Positions 24,674 to 33,544 of a DNA stretch of 64,000 bases are shown one piece after another; position 1 is the stretch's first letter; each line of letters begins with the position of its first letter. Below the pieces are notes generated by a model. That model did not search any database, had not been told where the DNA came from, and saw nothing but the letters and a program-made list of their open reading frames with translations. Position numbers and translations under genes: made by a program. This stretch comes from WLWS01 sp965243105 (GTDB lineage: Bacteria > Pseudomonadota > Gammaproteobacteria > Eutrophobiales > Eutrophobiaceae). The DNA lies in the NCBI GenBank assembly GCA_965243105.1, contig CBDEUC010000001.1:434001-498000 (forward strand). The letters run 5' to 3'.

Positions 24674-25618
24674 ATGAGTCTATCTAGTAAATCAGGAGAA
24701 TTGCCGATTGTGTTTTTTATAGGTGCTGGTCGTTCCGGCACCACGGCATTGTCGGAATGCATCGGGCAACACTCAAAAATAACACACTGGTATGAGCCAT
24801 ATTTTATCTGGGATAAGTATCTTGGCTCCGGTGATACCGATGTAAGAAAAGCCGAGCAGGCCACCCCTGAAGTTATTGAGAATATCAGGCGGGAATTTGG
24901 CTGGTACCTTGACAAGAGCGGTAGTGATTACCTTATTGAAAAATCTCCTGAAAATTGCCTCAGGATACCCCTGTTACATGCGATTTTTCCTGAGGCAAAG
25001 TGGATTCATCTTGTCCGCGACGGTAGAGATACTATTCTGTCTATAAATAAAGAGTGGCATATGCGCAGGAAAATAGTGGAAGAAAGAGATTTGCTTCAAC
25101 TATTTGCCGTTGTCCAGGAAGCCCTCAGCCTTCAGCCATACTGGCGTAACAAGTTCCAGCTTCTCTGGTTCGAATTCAGCCAACATATGCGCTCCGGATT
25201 TCGTACTGTCCTGAATAAATCGAGATGGAAAGGAAAGGTTGGTTATGGCACCCGTTTTCCAGGCTGGGAAGAAGCATTGGATGAAATGAATGATCTCATG
25301 TTCAATGCAGTGCAGTGGAAGAATAGCCTTGAGTATTCTTTGCATGATCTTCAATCCATACCACAGGACAGGATTCACAATGTTCGCTATGAAGATGTCG
25401 GCAATGCTCCTGAAGAGGAACTAAAAAAAATATTTGATTTTCTTTGTGTGGATAACTCCGAAGCCGCATCAATAGCGCCGACTTTTTATCGGAGTAATAG
25501 CGGCAAGTGGAAAAATGCATTTAGCATTGAACAGAGAAAGGGTATTTGCGAGATCATTAATGAAATGTTGATTACACTGGGCTACGTCTCGGATGATAGC
25601 TGGGTGCTGGATGAATAG
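24674..25618 (+). CDS. PAPS-dependent sulfotransferase
   Basis: The 314-residue product has the 5'-phosphosulfate-binding loop GAGRSGTT at residues 17–24 and the 3'-phosphate motif HLVRDGRDTILS near residue 112. The C-terminal part YEDVGNAPEEELKKIFDFL is also family-like. It transfers sulfate from PAPS to a hydroxyl (or amine) of an acceptor, most likely a sugar of the exported glycan, in the cytoplasm before export. The UDP-sulfoquinovose synthase gene upstream makes this the second sulfur-decorating enzyme of the cluster. The gene and those to about 29 kb look more AT-rich than the flanks. Confidence 0.85.
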   Translation: MSLSSKSGELPIVFFIGAGRSGTTALSECIGQHSKITHWYEPYFIWDKYLGSGDTDVRKAEQATPEVIENIRREFGWYLDKSGSDYLIEKSPENCLRIPLLHAIFPEAKWIHLVRDGRDTILSINKEWHMRRKIVEERDLLQLFAVVQEALSLQPYWRNKFQLLWFEFSQHMRSGFRTVLNKSRWKGKVGYGTRFPGWEEALDEMNDLMFNAVQWKNSLEYSLHDLQSIPQDRIHNVRYEDVGNAPEEELKKIFDFLCVDNSEAASIAPTFYRSNSGKWKNAFSIEQRKGICEIINEMLITLGYVSDDSWVLDE

Positions 25619-25655
25619 TACCCCCGAAACCTCCGCAAACGGAGAGCGAAAATGG

Positions 25656-26597
25656 ATGTCCAGGGCTGTAATATCCATACTACTGGCCATTGGCCTCGGT
25701 TGGCTTATATGGCAGTACGCTGATTCAGATGAGCTTCTCGAATTGCTCATTAACAGTTCCGTATTTTACCTTGTCGTCTCTTTTTTCCTGATCTTGCTGT
25801 TTCAATACCTCAGGGCTCTCAGAATGTGCCATATCCTGGGACATCAGGCGTCATCAAGATCCATGTTCTCAACGATGTGTTTGCAGTTTGTTGCTAATGG
25901 CTTTTTACCGGCCGGACTGGGTGAACTTGCCCTGGTATATTTATTAAAACAAGGTCATGAAGTCAGGTACAAGACAGGTGCAGTGGTAGTACTGTCGGTG
26001 CGTCTTCTTGATGTCTCCATCTTTGTACTGGGTTTTGTGCTCCTGCTGGCAGGCGCATGGGAGATAGTGCCGCGCGCAGTCCTCATGGTAATGCTGCTAA
26101 TTACTGTGATCTGCCTGCTGATGGTTGCGGTATTTGTAATAATCATGTCAGTAAACCGGGTGCCGGAAACCAGCAGTACATTGCTAAATAAATTACTTCG
26201 TTTTACACACTCATTGAAAGATGCTGTAGCCCTTGTAAAAAGCAATGCGCTCGGATTAAAAGTTTTCTCATATACGGTGGCAATATGGGTTTGCATGTAC
26301 CTGTATTTCTGGGCCATCGTCTGTGCTCTCAACGCAACAATGACTGCACTGCAGCTATTCTGGGTGTACATCCTGGTATTCCCGGTAAATATTCTTCCTG
26401 TGAAAGGGGTAGCGAATATTGGGACACATGAGACTGCATGGTTTATTTCTCTCGTCTTACTTGGTTATGAAGACACCATGGCAGCGAACATTGCCTTTGG
26501 CAGTCATGCCCTGATGCTATTTATAATTCTTTGCGTGGGAATGATGGTATTTTTTATGCGTCTTTATTCACAATTCTTTCGACCTTCCCTTCGATAA
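25656..26597 (+). CDS. Membrane protein of the lysylphosphatidylglycerol synthase TM / UPF0104 family
   Basis: I favour ATG 25656 (313 residues), which has GGAGAG at 25641–25646 spaced 9 bases; ATG 25611, overlapping the sulfotransferase stop, would add 15 residues. About eight hydrophobic helices are visible. The family pattern YLRALRMCHILGHQASSRSMFSTMCLQFVANGFLPAGLGELALVYLLKQ is clear, as is PVKGVANIGTHETAWFISLVLLG near the end. Homologues in glycan clusters are often annotated as flippase-like or lipid-handling proteins; here it might act on lipid-linked intermediates. No catalytic aminoacyl-transfer domain is attached. Confidence 0.75.
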   Translation: MSRAVISILLAIGLGWLIWQYADSDELLELLINSSVFYLVVSFFLILLFQYLRALRMCHILGHQASSRSMFSTMCLQFVANGFLPAGLGELALVYLLKQGHEVRYKTGAVVVLSVRLLDVSIFVLGFVLLLAGAWEIVPRAVLMVMLLITVICLLMVAVFVIIMSVNRVPETSSTLLNKLLRFTHSLKDAVALVKSNALGLKVFSYTVAIWVCMYLYFWAIVCALNATMTALQLFWVYILVFPVNILPVKGVANIGTHETAWFISLVLLGYEDTMAANIAFGSHALMLFIILCVGMMVFFMRLYSQFFRPSLR

Positions 26598-26619
26598 ACC
26601 AGGCATCGAACTATCCAAG

Positions 26620-27660
26620 ATGGAAGGCAAGAATTCGACATTAACAATTTTGGATAGTCATGACCGGGACTCGTCGTGGAAAAATGGCTGGAAGACCTAT
26701 GTAGACAGTAATCCCCGGGCCAGCCTGCACCATGTTGCTGGATGGTATGAGGTTATTTCTGAGAGCTATAGTGTCAAGCTCAGGTATTTATCGGCGATAG
26801 CTAAAGATAAAACTGTCGGAGTGCTTCCACTTTATCACGCAGAGGGAATTTTATTTCGAACCAACCTTTACTCCCTCTATGGTGGGGCATTGACCGATAG
26901 CCAGGAAATCGCCTGCTTGCTTTATGACAGGGCGAAGAAAATTCTTGACGAAGAAGGGTTGGGCAAACTGGTGATCAGGGCAAGTCGAGATGAAATCCCG
27001 GGCATGAACCGGGCTGAATCCAGTGCGTCTTTCAGGTTATCACTGGCTGAAAGAGACGTAAGTATATGGGATGGTCTTGGAAAGAAAACTCGATGGACAT
27101 TGAGGCAGGTAGAAAAGGAAAATTACCAGGTAGAGCCTGTCGAAGTTAACGAAAATGCGCTTTTCCGGTTCTGGGAAATCTACGCGTTTAATATGCGCCG
27201 GCTTGGCACCCCTGTTATGAGTCGAGCCTACTTCATCTCTCTCAAGAATGTCTTTGGCAGGAATCTTCGACTTTTCACGATCGAGCTGGATGGACTGGTC
27301 GTCGGGGGTATGCTTTGCCTTGTTCACAATCACTCAATTCATAACATGTATGCGGCGGTGATGCCTGAGCACCAGGCCAGGAACGCTAATTACCAGCTCT
27401 ACTGGAGCGCAATTGAGTTTGCCATGCAAGAGAAGCTGAAATTTTTTGATTTTGGTATTAGCGCAACTGGAAGTGGTGCATATCACTTTAAAACCAAGTG
27501 GCGTGGCGAAGAATTATCCATGAGTTCCTGGTCAAGCAGTGAACCCGGAAGCGCGGCTAGCCGGAAAACCAGCAGCATCAATAAACTCTGGTCTCATTTA
27601 CCTCTGGTTATTTGTAATAGTGTAGGGCCTGTTGTTCGACAAAGACTGCCATTCGGCTAA
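26620..27660 (+). CDS. FemAB-like GNAT acyltransferase
   Basis: The 346-residue product has the double-GNAT FemAB/BioF2-like outline. The first half has HHVAGWYEVISESYSVKLRYLSAIAKDKTVGVLPLYH and LYGGAL. The second half has WDGLGKKTRWTLRQVEKENYQV, FEIDG/LVVGGMLCLVHNHSIHNMYAAVMPEHQARNANYQLYWSAIEFAMQEKLKFFDFGIS, and ends with a KTKWRGEE segment. Such proteins move aminoacyl or acyl groups onto amino sugars, and in glycan clusters they probably decorate an amino sugar. It is convergent with the DegT-like gene at 27669 (8 bases apart). Confidence 0.75.
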   Translation: MEGKNSTLTILDSHDRDSSWKNGWKTYVDSNPRASLHHVAGWYEVISESYSVKLRYLSAIAKDKTVGVLPLYHAEGILFRTNLYSLYGGALTDSQEIACLLYDRAKKILDEEGLGKLVIRASRDEIPGMNRAESSASFRLSLAERDVSIWDGLGKKTRWTLRQVEKENYQVEPVEVNENALFRFWEIYAFNMRRLGTPVMSRAYFISLKNVFGRNLRLFTIELDGLVVGGMLCLVHNHSIHNMYAAVMPEHQARNANYQLYWSAIEFAMQEKLKFFDFGISATGSGAYHFKTKWRGEELSMSSWSSSEPGSAASRKTSSINKLWSHLPLVICNSVGPVVRQRLPFG

Positions 27661-27668
27661 ACTGCGTC

Positions 27669-28808
27669 TCAGGCCTGCAGTATGGAACGGAGGATTTGCT
27701 CTATCCTGTTAAAGTAAATCTCGGAGCCGCTGTAAGCTGGTAGCGTCAGCAGGCGGCGTCCCCTGGATTCTTCAGACTTTTCCAGCTGATCGTATTTGTG
27801 CCAATCTTTTGCTCCACCACAAAGAATCCCATTTTTTAACAAAGCATCGCGACATTCCTGCATAATCGAAGCCTTATTGAACACTACTGGCACTCGAACA
27901 CAGCTGCCGGTATCGACACAATCGGGGTTTGGGACTGTAATGCCATTTAAACCGCCCAGGATAGAGATCAGTTGCTTTGCGTTCTGTCGCCGCTGGCTTA
28001 TTTCCTCATCAAGCTGTTTAGCATTACTCTCAATGTACCGGAGCACAAATCCTGGAAGCAAGTGACCCTTTGAAGCTGATATTGCAGGAGATTCCTGTTC
28101 CTGTTGTTGTGCGAAGAATCGGGACATAAGTGGCCAGACCAGGGGTGAGACAATGAGTCCCGAAAACAGCAGTTTTAATAAATGTACGGTGCTCTCCATG
28201 AAAGTTGCTTCACGCGAATTGTTACTTTGCTGAAGAAGCTTCTCGTACTCGGGGTTACCTGGCACGATTACACCACCACCACCCGCTGGCAGACTCTTGC
28301 CCGCTCCGAAACTGTAAACCGTGCATTCTGTCCTGACTACTGAGGGTAGCTTCGGTGGGCTGCCATAGGATTGGGCCCAATCTGCGATAATGGCCACGTC
28401 CTCCAGCTCGTTTATGGAATGGGTGACTACAGGAGCCATTCCAAAATAAGACACGATAATAACAGCAAGTGTGTTGGGTCCGAGGGCGCTGGAAAGTGCT
28501 TCACTCGTATAGAACCAGTTTCTATTATCTATAGCAACGGTCACTGGTTGAAGCCCGGTTGAAGTCACAGCACTAATTACATTTGGACAGATGAAATCCG
28601 GCACTATGACTTCACGTCGCGTGCCGCCATCGCGGGATGATAATGCCTCCAGGGCAGTAAAGAGGGCGTCCGTCGCTGATGTGAAAGAATGAGAATACTG
28701 AGACTGTCCTTTGCTAATTAGCGCATGACAAATTTGCTGTATTCTGAGAGGATACCTGACTGGCGGTAACAGGGGGCGGCCAGATTCTGAAATTTGATTT
28801 TTTTTCAT
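27669..28808 (-). CDS. DegT/DnrJ/EryC1-like PLP-dependent protein
   Basis: The 379-residue product has the DegT fold layout: IVPDFICPNVISAVTSTGLQPVTVAIDN, VIIVSYFGMAPV, IIADWAQSYGS and the PLP-lysine segment YSFGAGKSLPAGGGG. It then has a C-terminal part with LPGFVLRYIE and ILCGGAKDWHKY. It is more divergent than the other three in this cluster; the usual acceptor-recognition loop SSGT is replaced by FTSATDALFTALEAL. It is probably a sugar aminotransferase. It is encoded opposite to its left neighbours and divergent from the methyltransferase at 28925. Confidence 0.72.
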   Translation of the reverse strand: MKKNQISESGRPLLPPVRYPLRIQQICHALISKGQSQYSHSFTSATDALFTALEALSSRDGGTRREVIVPDFICPNVISAVTSTGLQPVTVAIDNRNWFYTSEALSSALGPNTLAVIIVSYFGMAPVVTHSINELEDVAIIADWAQSYGSPPKLPSVVRTECTVYSFGAGKSLPAGGGGVIVPGNPEYEKLLQQSNNSREATFMESTVHLLKLLFSGLIVSPLVWPLMSRFFAQQQEQESPAISASKGHLLPGFVLRYIESNAKQLDEEISQRRQNAKQLISILGGLNGITVPNPDCVDTGSCVRVPVVFNKASIMQECRDALLKNGILCGGAKDWHKYDQLEKSEESRGRRLLTLPAYSGSEIYFNRIEQILRSILQA

Positions 28809-28924
28809 TTAGTGTTGAAAAATGCGCTTCAAATCCTGACACGATGTGCCAGTAATCCTGATAGTCCAGTATAACCCTTTACTTCCTCAATTAATAATAA
28901 GCTCCCGTACAAGATAATCTATCC

Positions 28925-29746
28925 ATGCAGTCCGAAATACATCTTTCCCATCAATGTCCGGCATGCAAGACCACCCTGGATGTACCTGCCATGGGGGATT
29001 TTGACTGCAGTAATTGCGGTGCACAGTATCGGCAGGCAGATGGCATTCCCTGCTTTCTTGATACCGACGTGGATTCCTCAGTCCGTTCAGCCTATGAAAG
29101 TAAGGCCGATGACCAGGTCGATGAATCAGTAAAGGCCGGATACAAGTTTCCAGTCCAGCAGAAAATCATGCAGAACGCATTTTCCGAGGTCGTCGGTCCG
29201 CTCCGCGGTGATGAATTACTGATGGATGTAGGTTGCGGAACCGGCAGTATCAGCAAGCCGCTGGCAGAGCAGGTTACAGTGGTGGGTGTCGACCTGGCGC
29301 GTGGGGTCCTCAAGTATGCCAGGCAAAATGGACTGCACCCCTATCACGCAGATGCCCTGTCATTGCCTTTTGAGGGTGGACAGTTCGATTGCATCATTTC
29401 GCCTGAAGTTCTTCAACTCATCGATGATACGGAGCAGTTTTTTCGGGAAATGCACAGGCTTCTGAAAAATGATGGGCGCCTGCTTGTCTCTACCCTGAAT
29501 CAAAAGTCACTACTCAGGCGAATGTACCGGTTGGTCATGCGGCCTGATATTAAAAAAAGCATACATGCTCCAAATCAGCATGACATTGAGAGTCTTGTCG
29601 GTATCGCGAACTCCTGTGGTTTTTCCCTGGAGAAGGTCATTTGGACACACTCTCCACTCATGTTTCTTCGTCAAAGCAGCAAGATTGAGAATCCTTTCGG
29701 GATCTTTGCGGCCAACTACCTGTTGGAATTACGCAAGCCTGCCTGA
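28925..29746 (+). CDS. SAM-dependent methyltransferase with N-terminal zinc ribbon
   Basis: The 273-residue product begins with a CPAC…CSNC zinc-ribbon of the Trm112 type (residues about 11–33). A class I methyltransferase follows: motif I LLMDVGCGTGSISKPLAEQ near residue 100, GVDLARGVLKYAR, ADALSLPFEGGQFDCIISPEVLQLIDD and LLKNDGRLLVSTLN. It probably methylates a glycan sugar or a lipid-linked intermediate. It has its own 116-bp upstream region shared with the divergent DegT-like gene, where GATAAT (28913–28918) is a possible -10. Confidence 0.82.
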   Translation: MQSEIHLSHQCPACKTTLDVPAMGDFDCSNCGAQYRQADGIPCFLDTDVDSSVRSAYESKADDQVDESVKAGYKFPVQQKIMQNAFSEVVGPLRGDELLMDVGCGTGSISKPLAEQVTVVGVDLARGVLKYARQNGLHPYHADALSLPFEGGQFDCIISPEVLQLIDDTEQFFREMHRLLKNDGRLLVSTLNQKSLLRRMYRLVMRPDIKKSIHAPNQHDIESLVGIANSCGFSLEKVIWTHSPLMFLRQSSKIENPFGIFAANYLLELRKPA

Positions 29747-29843
29747 ATTCTGAATCTGAATATAAGCACCCGTGTGGTAAAATAACCGTCATATCTTCTA
29801 AACGGACAAAGAGATATTTCTATACCTCAAAAATAATAGAACC

Positions 29844-32402
29844 ATGAACGAGAAAAATATAAACGGGGATTCTGAAAGCGGTAAACCTGCCTCGAGCAAG
29901 TTACCTAAAGACGCAAAAATCCTGCTTGCCCCTACCAATTTTGCCGGCATCGCCGGATATGTAGCAGATGGACTGAGGGAACGGGGCTATCATGCCGACC
30001 ACATGATTTATACCATGGGCCAGGAAAATCCATTCGGTTTCAATACAGGTGAAATTGTTAACCTGAAGGAGTTGGGAGGAAGAATTCCCGGGCAGACACA
30101 GGTATTGAAGAACTGTCTCGATCGAGACTATGACATATATCATTTCTGGAATCGCTCACTCTTTTTCAAAATAGACTATACCCAGGTATCGGGTGCAGAC
30201 ATCATGATGCTCAGGGCCAGGGGTAAGAAAATCATACATCGTTTTACGGGCTATGATGTCAGGCTGGAGACACAGGACAAGGAAGTAAATCCTTATTCAG
30301 CATTTAATTACGGGCTTGAATACCCGGTTAAAGAAGAAATGCGCCGTATCCAGATTGAATTTCTTCGGCAGTATGCCGATGGTCTACTCGTCCAGGATCC
30401 CGAGCTTCAACAGTTTTGCCCGGAGGCGAAGATTATCCCGAGAGCCCTTGACCTCAAGAAGTGGGACTATGTTGGCGTCTCCGAGCAGGCTCCGGATTTT
30501 CCGCTGGTCGTTCACAGTTCTTCGGTAGCCGCCTGGAAGGGCACTGAGTTTGTCCTGCAGGCTGTTGAAGACTTGAAGGACAGGGGCGTTAAATTTAATT
30601 TCAAACTGGTCGAAGGTATGCCGAGTCATGAAGCGGCAGAATGGTATAAACGCGCCGATATAATCATTGATGGATTGCTGGTTGGCACAACGGGTGTGAC
30701 GACCCTTGAAGGCTGGGCACTGGGCAAGCCGGTGATCAATTACACCAGGCTGGACCTGTTTGAGCCATTTTATGGACAAAAAGTGCCGGTTCTTAGCGCC
30801 AACCCTGACAATATCGGTAAAGTACTGTACGAGGCGATCAAGGATCACGAACACCGTAAAGAACTGGCCGTCGAGGGTCGCAAGCTGGTAGAAAAGTTCC
30901 ATGATCTTGACGTCGTGATTGACCAGTTCGTGGATTACTATGGAGAAATCTACAATTCCTCACCAAAGAAAATTCAAGGTGATGCTGATCTTGAATATAT
31001 GCAAATGCAGATATTTAACTGGCAGGGAGAAACCCGGCGGGCAAACAGGGCAGAGAACAATGAAAAGAATATCAGGAAGCAGATAAACCAGCTTAAAGCT
31101 CAAAAAAACAAGAAGGTTGCCAAGCAGTCACTACTTGGCCATGCCAGGGAATTCATGAGGAAACATTTCCTTTACTATGATGGCAAGAATTTCTTCAAGA
31201 ACTATGTCAAGTGGACTTTCCGACTGGTTGAAGGAAGTCTCGCATTTCGTGTTAATGCTGCTGACCTCCTGCGTAACAAGCCCTATGACCTTTACCAGTC
31301 TCATGATGTTTTTGCTGCCTGGGCTGCGGTGACGATGTCCAAGGTATACAAGGGTGCATTCATCGCTGATGTAGTGGAGTTACCCAGGTTACAGGAAAGG
31401 AATGGATCTGATTTTAGAAAGATCACCGTGCCAGGCGCGGCCTTTCATAACGCTATTGATAAGAATAATTTTAAGAAGGCTGACGCGCTTTTGACAGTAT
31501 CCGAAACACTTCAGGACTGGTTACAGGAAAATATAGAAAAAGAGACGCACGTGATACGTAACGCCAGGCCATTTTTCTTTGACCTGGATCGTAATGCGTT
31601 GAGAAGGGAAATAGATGTAGATGAAAACGCCACGATTATTGCACAGATCAACACACTGGGCCCTCCCTACGGCATCGAAGAAACCATTGAGGCGCTTGCA
31701 GGATTGCCGGAAGACCATGTACTGGTACTTATCGGCCGATACATGAATGATGAGTTTGAGAACCATATCAACCAGCAAATTGACCGGCTCAAATTAGGAA
31801 AACGGGTATTTTATCTTGGTGTCAGGCAGGCGGAAGAAATGATTCATCTTACCTCTGGTGCTGATGTTGGTATCTGTGTGCTGGACAAGGCGCGTGGTAA
31901 TAATCGACATGCGCTTCCAAACAGGTTGTTTGACTTTATTGCCGCACGTATCCCGGTTGTCGGTAGTGACACAGGTGATATCGGCAGGGTAATCGAAAAT
32001 TATGATATGGGGGAAGTGATCGACTCCCGGGATCCCCAGCAGATCAGCGCTGCAATAGAGAAAGTGTTAAAGAAGAAAAAAGCCGGTGATTACGAGGTTA
32101 GCCTTAAAACCGCTTCAATGGAATTGAGTTGGGATAAAGAAAAAGATCACTATGTAAAACTCGTCGAAAACACGCTGGTGAAAAAAGGTAAAAAATTACC
32201 AGCAAAAGTCTGTATTCTTGCGCGCAAGAAAATTGAGATGAATAACAGGATAATCAAGCAGGCCGCCGCGCTTTCGGCAAGGGGACACCAGGTCACTGTC
32301 GTTGCAGTATCGCTTCCCTCGGAGGTATTCATAGCAAAGTGTCCCAAGGTCGATTTTCGCGTTATTTCTGCAAACTATCAGCCCAAGCATGTAGATGAGT
32401 AG
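29844..32402 (+). CDS. Double GT4 glycosyltransferase with truncated third domain
   Basis: 852 residues. Domain 1 (about 22–370) is a GT-B transferase: APTNFAGIAGYVADGLRERGY, then SSSVAAWKGTEFVLQAVEDL and GTTGVTTLEGWALGKPVINYT. A basic coiled-coil-like linker follows (about 380–435). Domain 2 (about 440–780) has LYQSHDVFAAWAAVTM, IAQINTLGPPYGIEETIEALAG and NRLFDFIAARIPVVGSDTGDIGRVI. The last 65 residues (AKVCILARKKIEMNNRIIKQAAALSARGHQVTVVAV …) are like the first 50–60 residues of the transferase at 21362 and then stop, so a third domain is cut short. Two linkages may be made by one protein. Confidence 0.82.
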   Translation: MNEKNINGDSESGKPASSKLPKDAKILLAPTNFAGIAGYVADGLRERGYHADHMIYTMGQENPFGFNTGEIVNLKELGGRIPGQTQVLKNCLDRDYDIYHFWNRSLFFKIDYTQVSGADIMMLRARGKKIIHRFTGYDVRLETQDKEVNPYSAFNYGLEYPVKEEMRRIQIEFLRQYADGLLVQDPELQQFCPEAKIIPRALDLKKWDYVGVSEQAPDFPLVVHSSSVAAWKGTEFVLQAVEDLKDRGVKFNFKLVEGMPSHEAAEWYKRADIIIDGLLVGTTGVTTLEGWALGKPVINYTRLDLFEPFYGQKVPVLSANPDNIGKVLYEAIKDHEHRKELAVEGRKLVEKFHDLDVVIDQFVDYYGEIYNSSPKKIQGDADLEYMQMQIFNWQGETRRANRAENNEKNIRKQINQLKAQKNKKVAKQSLLGHAREFMRKHFLYYDGKNFFKNYVKWTFRLVEGSLAFRVNAADLLRNKPYDLYQSHDVFAAWAAVTMSKVYKGAFIADVVELPRLQERNGSDFRKITVPGAAFHNAIDKNNFKKADALLTVSETLQDWLQENIEKETHVIRNARPFFFDLDRNALRREIDVDENATIIAQINTLGPPYGIEETIEALAGLPEDHVLVLIGRYMNDEFENHINQQIDRLKLGKRVFYLGVRQAEEMIHLTSGADVGICVLDKARGNNRHALPNRLFDFIAARIPVVGSDTGDIGRVIENYDMGEVIDSRDPQQISAAIEKVLKKKKAGDYEVSLKTASMELSWDKEKDHYVKLVENTLVKKGKKLPAKVCILARKKIEMNNRIIKQAAALSARGHQVTVVAVSLPSEVFIAKCPKVDFRVISANYQPKHVDE

Positions 32403-32434
32403 CTTTGGGGATAGCTCACCAAAGCGTTTGTTCA

Positions 32435-33523
32435 ATGCAAGACGAAAATTCTTTCCCTGTTATTATTATTGGCTCCGGTCCGGCGGGGCTTAGTCTCGGA
32501 TATGAGCTGAAAAAAAGGAATATTTCCTTCATCATCCTTGAAAAGGGCGATATTGCCGCTAACTCGTGGCACCAGATGCCTACGAATCTAAAGATGTTGT
32601 CAATCTGGTTATCAAACCGGCTACCGGGCACTCCGCTGAAGCTTTCCCAATATTATTTGCAACACAAACGAGAAGACTTTGCGGCTTACTTGACCAATTA
32701 TGCCGCTAACTGGCAACTACCCGTACACCTGGATTGTGAAGTCAAAGATGTAGCCAGGATTGATGATGGTTACCAGCTGAAAACTTTGAATGGTATGACT
32801 TTTAGTTGTAAACACCTGGTTAATGCAAGCGGTTACTATTCAAATCCTTTCATTCCTGGTTTTGATGGCCAGGATAAGACCAGTATTCAGCAGATACATG
32901 TGGCTGAATACAGGGACCCTGCTAATGTAAGGAAATTAATCTCTAAATCGTCAGGCTCGGTATTGATAGTTGGTAAAAGAATTACAGCTGGGCAGTTATT
33001 GCTGGAACTTGTAGAGAGTGGATTTGATGTTTCGATTTCGTCCAGGTCGGAGTTACAATTTTCCAGGCCGATTCCCGGTGCTGGCTTTTACATCGCGCCG
33101 GTATTTCTACAAGTCGAGAATCTACTGGTAAAACTATTGCCGGAGAAAACCGGTGATACTTACCCACCAATGAGGGGGGGTAAAACCAGGGAATATGTAG
33201 AAGCAGGCAAGGTAAAGTGCTATCCGAATATACAGGGATTTGGAGAAAGTACTGTTGAATTTGTTGATGGGCAACGTGCGAGTTTTGACCTCGTTATCTA
33301 CGCGACAGGATACCGGCCTACAATTCAACACCTGGATCAATTTACGGGAAAGCTGGACAGCAAGGGTATCCCGGAGATGGATAATTTTGAAAGCAGGGAA
33401 AACCGGAACCTTTATTTTCTAGGGCTGGATAAGCAGAGAACATTCAGGAGCCGCTACTTGAGAGGGATAGTAGAGGACTCAAAGGTTCTTGCGCAAATAC
33501 TTCACGATCGGATCAAGTCATAA
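32435..33523 (+). CDS. FAD/NAD(P)-dependent oxidoreductase (flavin monooxygenase-like)
   Basis: From ATG 32435 the product has 362 residues; a TTG at 32405 is in frame, but neither has a clear ribosome site. The FAD loop GSGPAGLSLGYEL is at residues about 12–24. It has KGDIAANSWHQMPTNLKMLS, HLVNASGYYSNPFIPGF, a second nucleotide-binding loop VLIVGKRITAGQLLLEL and the late ATGYRP motif. These are the marks of the FMO/BVMO group. The substrate is unknown; it could oxidise an amine or thiol group, or carry out sugar or lipid oxidation. It directly follows the double glycosyltransferase and ends 21 bases before a convergent operon. Confidence 0.78.
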   Translation: MQDENSFPVIIIGSGPAGLSLGYELKKRNISFIILEKGDIAANSWHQMPTNLKMLSIWLSNRLPGTPLKLSQYYLQHKREDFAAYLTNYAANWQLPVHLDCEVKDVARIDDGYQLKTLNGMTFSCKHLVNASGYYSNPFIPGFDGQDKTSIQQIHVAEYRDPANVRKLISKSSGSVLIVGKRITAGQLLLELVESGFDVSISSRSELQFSRPIPGAGFYIAPVFLQVENLLVKLLPEKTGDTYPPMRGGKTREYVEAGKVKCYPNIQGFGESTVEFVDGQRASFDLVIYATGYRPTIQHLDQFTGKLDSKGIPEMDNFESRENRNLYFLGLDKQRTFRSRYLRGIVEDSKVLAQILHDRIKS

Positions 33524-33544
33524 GGAGCCCTGGGTCCAGTTTAT

